NCBI GenBank assembly: GCA_002436025.1
Contig: DIXM01000001.1
Coordinates: 224,372-288,371, forward strand
Direction of reading: 5' to 3'
Source of the DNA: a candidate division Hyd24-12 bacterium UBA6080
Lineage (GTDB): Bacteria > Fermentibacterota > Fermentibacteria > Fermentibacterales > JCC-6
Length of the DNA: 64,000 nucleotides
The position numbers and the translations under genes are program-made. A model generated the notes under the pieces. It made no database searches, was not told the origin of the DNA, and saw only the letters and a list, made by a program, of their open reading frames with translations. Every line of letters begins with the position of its first letter. The first letter of the stretch is position 1. This document shows positions 41,722 through 51,140 of this stretch, piece after piece.

Positions 41722-42632
41722 GTGGCGGCAACTCGAGAGTAATTACCGAAATGCACCTTGGCGCACTGATATAAAACGCCGATACCCCGGGTCTTCACCA
41801 ATTGCCTTCCGATGGCGTCCGCGGGAGCGCCCGACCCGGAGGCGAGGGCAACGCCAAGTTCAATTGACAGGCCATCGAGTGCCTTAAGATATGACCCACG
41901 GGCGATGATCGAGGCGGCTGCGACTACCGGGTCGTCCTCGGCGCGGCAACGAAGGGTGAGACTGAAGCCGCTGCCCGTGATCCAGGGAACAAGCCGCTCC
42001 TCGGGACAAAAACGGTCCACGACCACCTGCCTTGCGCCGGTCCTGCTCAGCAGATCGCTGATTACCTCTCCGTGGGCCATGGCCTGAATGTCAAGGCTGT
42101 TCATTCCCCTGCGCGAAAAATCTGCGAAGAGGCTGTTGTACTCCTGAGGGGGCACAACCCGGGATGACCAGAAGACCCCCTTCATCCCCACGACTACATT
42201 GAGCAGTTCGAGAACCCTCCGGTTCGAAAGGGTTTTGGAGTCAGCCACGCCCGCTGATGCCAGCGCTGCGGCTGCGGTGTCATCACACGCCACGCCGGCG
42301 GCTGCAAGCGGGCCGAACCAGTCCCCTTTGCCAGCCTCATCGGTACCAATGCGAAAACCGGTGATCACCTCGGGAGCAGGTTTACCTGTCAAGAAAACGG
42401 AAGCCTCGGAAAGGAGTTGCGAATCCCCTCCGGCGGGAACCTGGGAAAAGCCCTTTTTCTCTGACCAGTAGTAATTGATACGGCAGGCTCGCCCGTCCTT
42501 TTCCAACGAGGCCTGTATGCCGTTGACAAGCCTCTTCTCAGCCACGGTAACAATTCCCCTCCCGGCGAGGGCAATTGCTGCCAGGCGGGCACACTCGGAC
42601 AGCCCCGAACAATGAGTGTCCGTCATTCCCAT
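41718..42632 (-). CDS. rnhC: Ribonuclease HIII
   Basis: 304 residues from ATG 42632, two bases after the upstream stop. An N-terminal substrate-binding region (RINYYWSEKKGFSQVP, typical of HIII) precedes the catalytic core: GTDEAGKGDWFGPLAAAGV (DEAGKGD), VADSKTLSN, Asp in VVVDRFCPEE and AAASIIARGSYL. It cleaves RNA in RNA-DNA hybrids. DEAGKGD is the HIII version of the metal site. A second ATG is two codons later. Confidence 0.92.
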   Translation of the reverse strand: MGMTDTHCSGLSECARLAAIALAGRGIVTVAEKRLVNGIQASLEKDGRACRINYYWSEKKGFSQVPAGGDSQLLSEASVFLTGKPAPEVITGFRIGTDEAGKGDWFGPLAAAGVACDDTAAAALASAGVADSKTLSNRRVLELLNVVVGMKGVFWSSRVVPPQEYNSLFADFSRRGMNSLDIQAMAHGEVISDLLSRTGARQVVVDRFCPEERLVPWITGSGFSLTLRCRAEDDPVVAAASIIARGSYLKALDGLSIELGVALASGSGAPADAIGRQLVKTRGIGVLYQCAKVHFGNYSRVAAT

Positions 42633-42633
42633 C

Positions 42634-43440
42634 CTATTCCTGCAGGAAAGGGTTCTCGACTTCCAAAACGGTGCCCGGGGTGTAGGAATCAAGCAGGCAT
42701 GAGATCTCTCCGATGACCATTGACGCAGTCATGAGCACAGGCATATGCCTGCTGTCGTCTGTGACCCAGATGAATATCTCGCCCTCCTGCTTGAAAATGC
42801 CGTCACCCCGAAGCTCAGGTTTTAGAAGAAGACACTGGAAGGTTCCGGCAGGAGTTCTTATGCTGTTGCGTTCTAGCACGTTCACCCACAGCGGGTAGTT
42901 GTCGTTGTCAACATGGACATCCATGCTGAACCTGTCACCGAGTTCAAAGGAGAGCGTCCTGGCATAGTAGAAGGCCCCCAGTACATCCAGGGCGTGCGGC
43001 GGGATGGGGTCTTCCATTTTTTCAGGGTCTGTTTCGCCGGGGTATCTGGCAACACCCTCTTCCTGGTAGAAAAGCGTCTCCTCGGATCGGGAGTAGTTGC
43101 CCTCACGAAGGTCCTTGAAATACCGAAGAGTGTGGAGCTGCACAATGTCGAGGTGTGACCGGTTCACATCCCTCACCGCGAAAAAGCTGTCAAACACAGG
43201 ATTGCTCCGGGCTTCTGCTGTGATACGGTACGCAAGCAACCCGTTCACGTCCTCGGGGCCGGTCACGGAAAGCGAGGCCGTGCCGGCCTTCATGATACCG
43301 TACTGAACGTTGAACACGAGCCTTTCACCAGGACCCCATGCATCATTCGGCACGTATCTCCGTGCGTATTCGCCCCACTCCCAGACTGTCGCCGCCTGCA
43401 GGCAGGAGAAGAGGACAACGGCGCAAAGGATGAACTTCAT
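42634..43440 (-). CDS. DUF3108-domain secreted protein
   Basis: 268 residues, ATG overlapping the glycosyltransferase stop (ATGA). Signal MKFILCAVVLFSCLQA. The body matches DUF3108: GERLVFNVQYGIMKAGTASLSV, FKDLREGNYSRSEETLFYQ, GDRFSMDVHVDNDNYPLWV and RHMPVLMTASMVIGEISCLL. Members are periplasmic or outer-membrane beta-rich proteins linked to envelope assembly; function is not known. Confidence 0.82.
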   Translation of the reverse strand: MKFILCAVVLFSCLQAATVWEWGEYARRYVPNDAWGPGERLVFNVQYGIMKAGTASLSVTGPEDVNGLLAYRITAEARSNPVFDSFFAVRDVNRSHLDIVQLHTLRYFKDLREGNYSRSEETLFYQEEGVARYPGETDPEKMEDPIPPHALDVLGAFYYARTLSFELGDRFSMDVHVDNDNYPLWVNVLERNSIRTPAGTFQCLLLKPELRGDGIFKQEGEIFIWVTDDSRHMPVLMTASMVIGEISCLLDSYTPGTVLEVENPFLQE

Positions 43441-44486
43441 ATATCCGCCTTTCGGATCGCGCTTCCGGGTGTGATACACCAGCGGGCAAGGGCTTGTTCC
43501 CATTTTTTCCCCACTGACTCCAGAGAAAACTCACGGCAAACATATTCCCTGGCTTTCGCACCAAGGTAACAACCGACTTCGGGGTTTTCCGCCAGGTGAA
43601 GCATCTGGGCCGCAAGCTGTCCGTGATTGCCCGGAGAGTGAAAAAGCCCTGTAACGCCGTCTCGGACAATGTCACAAAGACCGTTCGTTGCCGCGGCCAG
43701 GAGCGGCAGGCCTGAACTCATCATCTCAAGACCCGCTCGACTGACGACTTCGCTTCCAAGGCTTGTCACCACACCAATGGAGGCCCTTGCCAGAAGTGGC
43801 CTGACATCAGGTAGCCGGCCCGGGAAAGATATCCTGTCATTCACGCCAAGCGACTCCGCATATTCAACAAGCTCAGCGGAAGTCTGCTGGTCGTTCTCAC
43901 CGGCGATCACCGCCCGCCAGTCCCGGGGCATCAATGTCATGGCCTTTATCAGAACCCTGTGCCCCTTCACCGGGCTGAGGCGCCCCAGTGATGCCACGAC
44001 CTTCTCCCTTGGGAGAAGCGATGGAGAAAAACGACCAGTGTCTACGGGAAATGGGACAACATCCACGGCTCCAAGCCTTTCGCCCTGAAAGCCCCGGGCT
44101 GCCATGAAGGGGGATGGAAAAACAACAAGGGAGGTGCGCCTGTCGACAAGCCTCCACAGAAAACCCCGTGACGCCCTGCGCTGGTCGTTCCGAACCCTCA
44201 CCAGGGGAACTCCGGGCAGAAGCACCGCTGCAGCTGCCTGCCCCTCGCCACGGTGAACGCAGATAGCATCGGGGCGGTATCGACGGGCAAGTGCCATGAA
44301 ACTCCAGACGTTCCCCGGTATGACAGTTCCCACCCCGGAAGAGCGCGCCATGCCCGCCAGGGGACCTGTGGAGGGCACCTGAAGAAGCACATCGTGCCCG
44401 ATTCGCGAAAGCGCCAGTGCCTGCATCACGGCACCCTGGGCAGCGGCATTCCACCAGCGGCAGTTGACAGTGATGATGACCCTCAA
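43437..44486 (-). CDS. GT4-family glycosyltransferase
   Basis: 349 residues from TTG 44486 (GGAGG seven bases upstream). A GT-B fold: N-terminal GAVMQALALSRIGHDV, then VASLGRLSPVKGHRVLIKAM, DRISFPGRLPDVRPLLARASIGV and E(x7)E-like EVVSRAGLEMMSSGLPLLAAATNGL. It transfers a sugar from a nucleotide donor to a glycolipid or lipid acceptor; donor and acceptor cannot be read from the sequence. Confidence 0.85.
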   Translation of the reverse strand: MRVIITVNCRWWNAAAQGAVMQALALSRIGHDVLLQVPSTGPLAGMARSSGVGTVIPGNVWSFMALARRYRPDAICVHRGEGQAAAAVLLPGVPLVRVRNDQRRASRGFLWRLVDRRTSLVVFPSPFMAARGFQGERLGAVDVVPFPVDTGRFSPSLLPREKVVASLGRLSPVKGHRVLIKAMTLMPRDWRAVIAGENDQQTSAELVEYAESLGVNDRISFPGRLPDVRPLLARASIGVVTSLGSEVVSRAGLEMMSSGLPLLAAATNGLCDIVRDGVTGLFHSPGNHGQLAAQMLHLAENPEVGCYLGAKAREYVCREFSLESVGKKWEQALARWCITPGSAIRKADI

Positions 44487-44489
44487 GGC

Positions 44490-44517
44490 TTGTCCTCCTT
44501 CAGAACCGTTTTATACT
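44490..44517 (+). promoter_or_regulatory. Candidate promoter of the aminotransferase gene
   Basis: TTGTCC, 16 bases, TATACT, about 35 bases upstream of the ATG at 44,553. It lies in the divergent gap behind the glycosyltransferase start. Confidence 0.4.
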
Positions 44518-44552
44518 GCACCCTGCGGGGGATGAAAACACCGGGAGGGTGA

Positions 44553-45704
44553 ATGAAGGTTTCCCGAAGGCTCAGATCGGTGCGCATGCCGCCAATACAC
44601 CCAATGATGAACCGCATCAGGGAGATGCGTCTTGCGGGCGAGACCGTCTATTCTATGGCTCAGGCTGTTCCTTGGTACGGCCCTCCGGAAAAAGCCCTCT
44701 CGTCGTTATCAGATAAAATGCTCGATCCCTTTACCCACCTGTACAGCCCCGACCCCGGGCTGGCTTCTACCAGGCTTGCCCTCGCCCGAGACCTCCTTCA
44801 GCGGCGGGGCATCCCCATTGATCATGAAACCGAGCTGCATCTCACGTGCGGCGCCAGTCAGGCCTTCCTGGGGGCGCTTCTTTCCGTGGCCGACCAGGGG
44901 GACAGGGTAATTGTACTTGAGCCCTATTACTTCGATCACATTTTCGCACTTCAATTCTCGGGTATCACTCCCGACCTGATACCCATGCGGGAAAACGCGG
45001 GCTGGGAGTTTCCATGGGAGACCGTCAAAGCCCGCATCCCCGGCGCAAAGGCCGTGGTCCTTGTGAACCCCGGAAACCCCACCGGGGCTGTGCTCGCCCA
45101 GGAACAACTGAGGCAGCTGACTGAAGAAACCGCAAAAGAGGGCTGCGCTCTGATAGTGGACGAGACTTACGAGAGGTTCAACTTCACCGGAAGCCCCTGG
45201 CACCCATGGATGGACGGGAAGGCCGACCATGTGCTCACGCTGGGCAGTTTCTCCAAGAGCTTCGGTATACCGGGCTGGCGGCTGGGGTACCTTTTCGGTC
45301 CGGGCAATATTCTGGAAGAAGCCCTGAAGGTTCAGGACTCAGTGGTGATCTGCCCTCCAACGCCGGCCCAGATCATCCTGGAGGAGTGCCTGAATCTCAC
45401 GGGATTCGTGGAGGAAAAGGCATTGAAAGTCAGGGAACGGATGAACCTTTGCCGGCAGGCTCTCGAGTCCGCAGAAGGGCTCCAGTGGCGGGAGGCCGGG
45501 GGTGGCTTCTTCACGCTGGCCGCGTGTCCGGGTATCGAAAGCTACAAGGCATCCGAGATCCTTCTCTCCAGATACCGCATAGGAACAATACCCGGCGGAG
45601 CCTTCGGCGACGCGGGTGAAAACCATGTCAGGATAAGCTTCGGATGCCTGCCTGACAACCTGCTTCACGAAGCCATGGATGCCCTGGCCTCGGTCAGGCT
45701 GTGA
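44553..45704 (+). CDS. Class I/II aminotransferase
   Basis: 383 residues, ATG with GGGAGGG upstream. Marks: MAQAVPWYGPPEKAL, LTCGASQAFLGALLSVADQGD, VLVNPGNPTGAVL, VDETYERFNF and the PLP lysine in LGSFSKSFGIPGWRLGYLFG, with the C-terminal Arg in HVRISFGC. Substrate unknown. No clear operon partner; a C10 peptidase follows 35 bases later. Confidence 0.85.
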   Translation: MKVSRRLRSVRMPPIHPMMNRIREMRLAGETVYSMAQAVPWYGPPEKALSSLSDKMLDPFTHLYSPDPGLASTRLALARDLLQRRGIPIDHETELHLTCGASQAFLGALLSVADQGDRVIVLEPYYFDHIFALQFSGITPDLIPMRENAGWEFPWETVKARIPGAKAVVLVNPGNPTGAVLAQEQLRQLTEETAKEGCALIVDETYERFNFTGSPWHPWMDGKADHVLTLGSFSKSFGIPGWRLGYLFGPGNILEEALKVQDSVVICPPTPAQIILEECLNLTGFVEEKALKVRERMNLCRQALESAEGLQWREAGGGFFTLAACPGIESYKASEILLSRYRIGTIPGGAFGDAGENHVRISFGCLPDNLLHEAMDALASVRL

Positions 45705-45739
45705 CTGTTGACGGAATAAAACTGTAGAGAAGGAAAAAC

Positions 45740-47218
45740 ATGAAACAAATCATTTCTGTTCTCATCATTACAGCGTTCTTCTCGCCACTTGGCGCTTCGG
45801 CGGTTTCGGAATCCCTCGCAGGACAGGTTGCCCTGGAAAGGGTGGAGAGGGATGGTCACGGAAGCACCCACACCATTACCGGCATGACCGAACTCTACAG
45901 CCCGGGCCTCGATGTGACGGTGGCATTCGTCTTCGAGCTTCATCCCACGGGATTTGTGGTGACCGGTGCCAATACCGACCTGCCCCCGGTGGTATGCTAC
46001 AGCTACGATAACGGGTGCCCGAATGACGAGCAGGGTGAAAACCCTCTGCTTGAAATGGTCCTCACGGACATGGAGATCAGGCTCGCCCATCTCGATCAGA
46101 CTCCTGGTCAGATCATCCTGCTGAACAATGCCATGTGGGACGATTACTCGTCGGGGATGTTCGCCGTCCTTTCCCCCGCACTTCTTGAACAATGGCCTCC
46201 CGAAGGGTCCACCCCCACCGGGGGATGGCTCATGGAGAACTGGCACCAGAACGCACCCTATAACCAGTATTGCCCAATGGACCTTATTGCGGGCGCGAGG
46301 AGTGTTGCCGGCTGCCCCGCGGTTGCAATGGCGGCGATCGTGAACCTGCGCGAGGAAACCAACGGAACAAGGTTTTACGACACCGACGACTATTACCACA
46401 ACTACCACGAATACTACTGGATCGATGACGACTTCGAAGCCCACGATTTTCCGTCCTGGCCTGTTCTCAACGGTTACATCGAGACCATCGAAAACCTGTA
46501 CTCGACCCAGCAACCTCTCACCCAGCAGGACAAGGCGGCCCTTGTCTACGCCTCGGGCGCTGCCTGTCGGCAGGTCTACACCGCTTCAGTCTCCGGCACT
46601 TTTGGTGTGGATCAGGCCTACGACGCCTACATAAGGTTCGGATTTGAAGAGTGCGAACTTCTCGACGGCTCCTCGGACAGCCTTTATGAAAGGCTTTCCC
46701 AGAACATGATAGACTCGCTTCCCGCTCATCTGGCCATAGTGGACTCCGGCCCCACCTACGGTCACAATGTGGTGGTGGACGGTTACAACACGGACGATTT
46801 CTACCACATCAACTTCGGGTGGAACGGACCTTACAACGGATGGTACCAGTTCCCACTCACCGGAATGCCTTACGGCATGAACATCATCGAGGGGATAATC
46901 ATCGACATAGGCGCCGATCCGCTGTCAACGGAAGGCGGCACCATCCCCGACGGCCTCCCGTCGGTCGCCCTTTCGACCTGTGCCAACCCGGCGGCAGGCC
47001 CTTTGTTCTTTGATCTGACCACGAGCAGTGAGCTCATTGTCACCGTCAGTGCATACAGCATTTCCGGCCGACTGCTCGGTACGATCGCAAGTGGAGGTTT
47101 CAGCGCTGGAACCCACAGACTCGCCTGGAACACTGACGGCGTGCCGACAGGGATGTGTTTCATCGTCGCCTCAGGTCCATGGGGAACCGAATCGATCAGG
47201 GTTACGGTCCTTCGCTGA
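45740..47218 (+). CDS. C10-family (streptopain-like) secreted cysteine peptidase
   Basis: 492 residues. Signal peptide at 1-22. The catalytic Cys is in RSVAGCPAVAMAAIV (near 192), the His in TYGHNVVVDGYN (near 337), with the following FYHINFGWNGPYNGWYQFP typical of C10. The last 85 residues (CANPAAGPLFFDL...YSISGRLLGTI...GMCFIVA...RVTVLR) are a sorting-type domain. C10 proteins are made as zymogens; here the N-terminal 170 residues are probably the inhibitory prodomain. Confidence 0.85.
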   Translation: MKQIISVLIITAFFSPLGASAVSESLAGQVALERVERDGHGSTHTITGMTELYSPGLDVTVAFVFELHPTGFVVTGANTDLPPVVCYSYDNGCPNDEQGENPLLEMVLTDMEIRLAHLDQTPGQIILLNNAMWDDYSSGMFAVLSPALLEQWPPEGSTPTGGWLMENWHQNAPYNQYCPMDLIAGARSVAGCPAVAMAAIVNLREETNGTRFYDTDDYYHNYHEYYWIDDDFEAHDFPSWPVLNGYIETIENLYSTQQPLTQQDKAALVYASGAACRQVYTASVSGTFGVDQAYDAYIRFGFEECELLDGSSDSLYERLSQNMIDSLPAHLAIVDSGPTYGHNVVVDGYNTDDFYHINFGWNGPYNGWYQFPLTGMPYGMNIIEGIIIDIGADPLSTEGGTIPDGLPSVALSTCANPAAGPLFFDLTTSSELIVTVSAYSISGRLLGTIASGGFSAGTHRLAWNTDGVPTGMCFIVASGPWGTESIRVTVLR

Positions 47219-47226
47219 GAAGCAGT

Positions 47227-48054
47227 GTGGAAGATCCGGGAAGGGCTGTTTCACCCAGGCGGATCGCCGGAACCGTGTACCACCTTCTGAAGAGCCACGT
47301 GTACTGGTACGTTTCCGGAACTCGCTTCGCGACTGAAAGGCTTTCCCGGAATCTTCCCTACACGGTTTTCTCCCACTCGAGCCCTCTTCTGCGAAACCTG
47401 CGCAACACCGACATGTGGATGCAGTACAATAAAATAACCAACCTCAGCATTGCGGTTGGAAGGCTTGACGGTCTGGTTGTTGGTCCCGGACGGGTGTTCT
47501 CTTTCTGGAGGCAGCTGGGAAAACCCGCAAAAGCGAAGGGCTACCTCCCGGGCATGGTCCTTTCCCGCGGTAAAGTCGTTCCGGGGATCGGCGGAGGGCT
47601 GTGTCAGCTGTCGAACCTTATCTACTGGATGACCCTACACACACCCCTTACGGTGTTGGAAAGATGGCGGCACGGGTACGATGTATTCCCGGATGCAGAC
47701 AGGAAGCAGCCCTTCGGAAGTGGCGCCACATGCGCTTATCCGGCGATCGATCTTCAAATCGGGAATGATACCGAATCGACTTTTCAACTGCTGCTTGAGA
47801 TCACTGAAACTCATCTTTCAGGGCGTTGGGTCTCGGGAACTGAACCGGAGCACAGGTACAGCATCGTTGAGCGCGACCACTGCTTCCGTCTGGAGTCGTG
47901 GGGTGGCTACACCCGCAACAACAGGCTTTTCAGACAGGTCTTTGATTCAGCAAGCGGAGAGTTGATCGGAGAGACACCGGTGACCGAGAACCGTGCGGTG
48001 ATGATGTACAGCCCCCTGATCGAGGCCCCGGTCAAACCTGAACAGGTTCATTGA
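47227..48054 (+). CDS. VanW-family protein
   Basis: About 275 residues from GTG 47227, nine bases after the peptidase stop. VanW marks: RLDGLVVGPGRVFSFWRQLGKPAKAKGYLPGMVLSRG and IGGGLCQLSNLIYWMTLHTPL, then GSGATCAYPAIDLQIGN. VanW sits in vancomycin-resistance clusters but its role is unknown. The start is uncertain: upstream ATGs overlap the peptidase frame. Confidence 0.8.
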   Translation: MEDPGRAVSPRRIAGTVYHLLKSHVYWYVSGTRFATERLSRNLPYTVFSHSSPLLRNLRNTDMWMQYNKITNLSIAVGRLDGLVVGPGRVFSFWRQLGKPAKAKGYLPGMVLSRGKVVPGIGGGLCQLSNLIYWMTLHTPLTVLERWRHGYDVFPDADRKQPFGSGATCAYPAIDLQIGNDTESTFQLLLEITETHLSGRWVSGTEPEHRYSIVERDHCFRLESWGGYTRNNRLFRQVFDSASGELIGETPVTENRAVMMYSPLIEAPVKPEQVH

Positions 48055-48122
48055 CAGAGCACCCGGCAATGCGCAGTATTCCCGCCGTCCATCCATTCAG
48101 CCAAACGATCCCGGAGGATAAA

Positions 48123-48362
48123 GTGGAAAACATCATGGGAGTTCTGCCTTTCCTGATCATTATGGGTGTTTACTCGCTACTCTCCATCGTGTTTGCCTTT
48201 GTGAACCCGCCGTCTTTTCTGAACAGCATCTTCAAGGTCCCGGGAATCTTCGTCTTTCTGCCCGACAACCTTGTGATGCCCGTGGGGCGAATTTTCGTGG
48301 GGCTCGTCGGAATCGGGCTCATCGTGTTTCTTGTGATAAGGCTTTCGGGTATCCCGGGATAA
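48123..48362 (+). CDS. Small membrane protein of 79 residues
   Basis: Two transmembrane segments (VLPFLIIMGVYSLLSIVFAFV and IFVGLVGIGLIVFLVIRL) flank a short loop. The GTG at 48,123 has GGAGG exactly five bases upstream, a better start than the earlier TTG at 48,051, which would overlap the VanW gene. Unknown function. Confidence 0.7.
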   Translation: MENIMGVLPFLIIMGVYSLLSIVFAFVNPPSFLNSIFKVPGIFVFLPDNLVMPVGRIFVGLVGIGLIVFLVIRLSGIPG

Positions 48363-48374
48363 AACTGCCCCGGT

Positions 48375-49403
48375 TCACTGCACCCGGCCGCTCCTGTGAC
48401 CCTGGATCACAGGCAGCGCCTGAAGCAGTGTTCCGTTCAAGTGAAAGTGGCATACACCCCGTGCGCCCCCCCGCAGTGCTGCCTCGACCTGTGATGCCGC
48501 CTCCACGGAAGAGATCCCGAGTGACCCGATACCCGATCCAAGTCCGCAGATGGTGAAGAACCCTCTCGGCAGAAGGGAGATCTGCCCCGGCAGGGTTTCC
48601 TCTAGCTCGGGGGTTGTGCGGAAATAGTTCATCAGGTAGATCCTGTCGACAATGCCCGAACGGCTCCAATCCACCCAATCCTGTCCGCAGCCCAGCGCAT
48701 CCCGGTAGTCCGGCAGAACGGCTGCGGAAACCTGAATCCCCCGTGTGCGAACAGTTTCCGATAGAACGGCCAACGCGTGTGTGATCCGCCCAACCCTCCA
48801 GACAGCGAAGCGATCACCCTGACAACCCGTCGGGGATACGTCCGAAGGCCACGTTCCGACCGCCAGCCCGGTCTGCTCCTGGAATCTTGCCCGACAGCCT
48901 TCACAGTAGCAGGTGTTGCCGTTCGGGAACCTTATGTAGTCGAATTGGACCCCGTCCAGATGGAAACGCTCCAGCATCTCCTCGACCAGAGCGGTCTCCA
49001 GATCCAGGTTTGCCGGATCGGTGGGGCATAGCCAGGGCAGTGTGTCCCCCTCCAGGCTCACTTGAAGCCTCCCCGCTCGCGCGAGGCTGTCGAGCAGTGA
49101 GCTGTCGGCATTTGTCGACTTCCAGAGGACAACCCACGCATGAACCTCGATGCCCCGCAGCCCGCATTCGGTCAGAACGCTCTCGACCCATTCGGGATCA
49201 GCGGCGAAATCCCCTGATTCCGGAACAATGCCGGAGAGGTACGCAGGCGTGATACCGTAAAGAAAGCACGGCAGGACATGGTCCACACCGGCATTTTGAA
49301 GCGCGGAAGCTGCTTCTTCCCAGTCTCCGGGGTACCCCTTGGCCACCCACACACCCTGTATTGGCTCACTGATGGCCAGGATCGCAAGGACCAGTTGGAT
49401 CAT
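48375..49403 (-). CDS. GHL10/DUF187-type glycosidase-like protein
   Basis: 342 residues, ATG overlapping the previous stop (ATGA). Signal peptide at 1-16. TIM-barrel glycosidase-like features: GVWVAKGYPGD, EVHAWVVLWKS, DGVQFDYIRFPNG (the typical FDYIRFP), QVSAAVLPDYRD and VDRIYLMNYFRTTPELEE. GHL10 members are related to glycoside hydrolases and are exported. Substrate unknown. Confidence 0.82.
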   Translation of the reverse strand: MIQLVLAILAISEPIQGVWVAKGYPGDWEEAASALQNAGVDHVLPCFLYGITPAYLSGIVPESGDFAADPEWVESVLTECGLRGIEVHAWVVLWKSTNADSSLLDSLARAGRLQVSLEGDTLPWLCPTDPANLDLETALVEEMLERFHLDGVQFDYIRFPNGNTCYCEGCRARFQEQTGLAVGTWPSDVSPTGCQGDRFAVWRVGRITHALAVLSETVRTRGIQVSAAVLPDYRDALGCGQDWVDWSRSGIVDRIYLMNYFRTTPELEETLPGQISLLPRGFFTICGLGSGIGSLGISSVEAASQVEAALRGGARGVCHFHLNGTLLQALPVIQGHRSGRVQ

Positions 49404-49795
49404 GTAGTTCCATCCGAGCAGGTGTTCAGGCGCATGGACGGGCTTTCTCCGATCATCCCGGTCAGCCGGAGCCTGAGGGCCGACAATACCGATTCCCTCC
49501 CTGGATGATCAGCACTGGCGTCAACGGGCTTCAGGGTGGCCTCCCCCATCAGTTGAAGCAGCGCCGCTGCGCAGTGGTACCGGTAAAGGTAGTCCGAGTC
49601 ACCAGCCAGGATCCTGAACAACGTCCATCCGGCTTCATCAATCGTGGACTTCGATGCTATAACGTACCAGATCACATAGTAGTTGCCGAACCTGCCTTCA
49701 CTGACGTCCGCAAGGAGTTCAGCTGCTGTAATGCCCTGCATCCGTTTACGTTCGTCTTCAGCGGCTTCGTCCCACCTGTCCTGCCAGGTCTCCAT
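49400..49795 (-). CDS. Hypothetical protein, helical
   Basis: 131 residues from ATG 49795, with GAGGG seven bases upstream. Mostly helical (ITAAELLADVSEGRFGNYYVIWYVIAS, YRYHCAAALLQLMG), reminiscent of HEAT repeats but too short to say. No recognised domain. It lies between DUF4416 and the glycosidase gene and overlaps both closely. Confidence 0.6.
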   Translation of the reverse strand: METWQDRWDEAAEDERKRMQGITAAELLADVSEGRFGNYYVIWYVIASKSTIDEAGWTLFRILAGDSDYLYRYHCAAALLQLMGEATLKPVDASADHPGRESVLSALRLRLTGMIGESPSMRLNTCSDGTT

Positions 49796-49805
49796 TACAT
49801 GACCC

Positions 49806-50348
49806 TCACGTACCCTGAGTGCTTGAATCCCGCAGGAATCTGCGGTACAAACTTTTGACTTCCTTGAAGAACCCGTTGAACCTTCCGTCGATGAAGTCGG
49901 GAAAGCTGTGATCCGGCCCGCAGAAGTCTCCGAACCGGTACCTGAGGCAGGTGTGAGCCCAGACCCCATGCCCCATGTAAACCTTGTCGGGCGCAGGTTT
50001 GAAGCTGGCAAGCACCAGTTTTCCATGATCAAGGTAGCCGGGGTCAAGGTTCACCGTTCTTCCCGACCCCCCCGACCTGGACTCCTCCACGCTGAAACAG
50101 AAGAGCTTCCATCGGGAAAGCTCCGAGGGGTCCCGAAGACCGGCAAAGCACAGCCAGGTCCTGTCGAGGCCGGTACCCATCTCCGGCTGGTAGTAGGTGC
50201 TCATGTCAAATGGAAAAGGCCTGCTCCGAAGGATGACCTCGCCAAAATACCCGCACAGCTCAGGCAGAACCCCGGCCAACGAATCCGGCGAACCGCAGAT
50301 CACGCTCACGACCGGAAGAACCGGCAGAACCTTCTCAGGACCCGACAC
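49806..50348 (-). CDS. DUF4416 family protein
   Basis: 180 residues from GTG 50348. Typical DUF4416 phrases: FPFDMSTYYQPEMGTGLDRTWLCF, DPSELSRWKLFCFSVEE, RTVNLDPGYLDHGKLVLASFKPAPDKVYMGHGVWAHTCLRYR. The family is conserved in several FCB and delta-type bacteria; function is unknown. Overlaps the NAT gene end. Confidence 0.82.
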   Translation of the reverse strand: MSGPEKVLPVLPVVSVICGSPDSLAGVLPELCGYFGEVILRSRPFPFDMSTYYQPEMGTGLDRTWLCFAGLRDPSELSRWKLFCFSVEESRSGGSGRTVNLDPGYLDHGKLVLASFKPAPDKVYMGHGVWAHTCLRYRFGDFCGPDHSFPDFIDGRFNGFFKEVKSLYRRFLRDSSTQGT

Positions 50349-51129
50349 GGCCCCTTCTTTCCATCTGTAGACGGGAAAGCTCACTCCAAGCCTCGCCGGC
50401 AAGTTTTGCGCTCAAGCCGAAGGCTTCCGCCACCGATGCGCCGTAGTCGGAAGCAAGCTTTTTGTTTTCCCTCTCCTTCTCACAGGTAATCCGCAGGTTC
50501 CCGTTGTGGGCGCTCAGCCTCCGGTCAGGAAGGGAAAGGTTTATATGCAGGCTGTTCAGGCCGGGGGCGTTGAAAGAGTCCTTCCAGAACGTTATGAACT
50601 CACTCCGCTCCAGGGCTCGCGATTCGAGGTGATACCTCCACTGCGGTTTCTCACCGTTCTCTTCGCTGTGGAGGTCCCAGCCGTCACCCTTGGGAGTCCA
50701 GACGAGCCTTCTTCCAGGCAGGTCAAGAACCCCTCCGTCCCTGTTCAACCGCACCGGACAGGGCACCACGAATCCGGGGTCCATAAGGAACACTCCTTCC
50801 CCCCCCTCGACAAGCAGAGCGCAATGGATGTTCCTTCCGTGGCGCATGTGCCCGGTCAGGGGTCTCACGCTCCAACCGCATGTCGAAAGCACTGAGCCCA
50901 GTGCTTCCGTGAGGGAGTAACAGGTTCCGCCGGTGCCGTCGCGCGCGAAGCCTTCAAAGACTTCGCCGGGCATCCTGAGCCTCTCCACGCCCCTGACCTT
51001 CAGAAGGAACTTGGTCAGGTTCTCCCACGGGATCCGGCTGAACGCTTCGGAAACGCTATAAAGCCGTTCCACTCCCCCTTCGGGCACCAACCCGAATTGA
51101 TCGAAGAAAATGTCGGTGGGTCGTTCCAT
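50335..51129 (-). CDS. Arylamine N-acetyltransferase-like protein
   Basis: 264 residues from ATG 51129. The cysteine-histidine-aspartate triad occurs in order: Cys in GTGGTCYSLTEAL (near 71), His in GRNIHCALLV (near 108), Asp in LMDPGF (near 124). The N-terminus EAFSRIPWENLTKFL matches the NAT start. Enzymes in this family move acetyl or malonyl groups to amines. The C-terminal third is less conserved. A TATGAT box lies six bases upstream of the ATG with no ribosome site. Confidence 0.78.
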   Translation of the reverse strand: MERPTDIFFDQFGLVPEGGVERLYSVSEAFSRIPWENLTKFLLKVRGVERLRMPGEVFEGFARDGTGGTCYSLTEALGSVLSTCGWSVRPLTGHMRHGRNIHCALLVEGGEGVFLMDPGFVVPCPVRLNRDGGVLDLPGRRLVWTPKGDGWDLHSEENGEKPQWRYHLESRALERSEFITFWKDSFNAPGLNSLHINLSLPDRRLSAHNGNLRITCEKERENKKLASDYGASVAEAFGLSAKLAGEAWSELSRLQMERRGRVGS

Positions 51130-51131
51130 GA

Positions 51132-51140
51132 ACCAATCAT
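51132..51140 (-). promoter_or_regulatory. -10-like TATGAT box, leaderless spacing to the NAT gene
   Basis: On the minus strand TATGAT is followed by six bases and then the ATG (51,129). No Shine-Dalgarno motif precedes the ATG. It faces the similar box of the radical SAM gene across about 130 bases. Confidence 0.4.

Noticed and set aside
48394..48412. Hairpin CTGTGA...TCACAG as a terminator
   Set aside because: It lies inside the coding end of the glycosidase-like gene, the stem is only seven bases, and no T-run follows.
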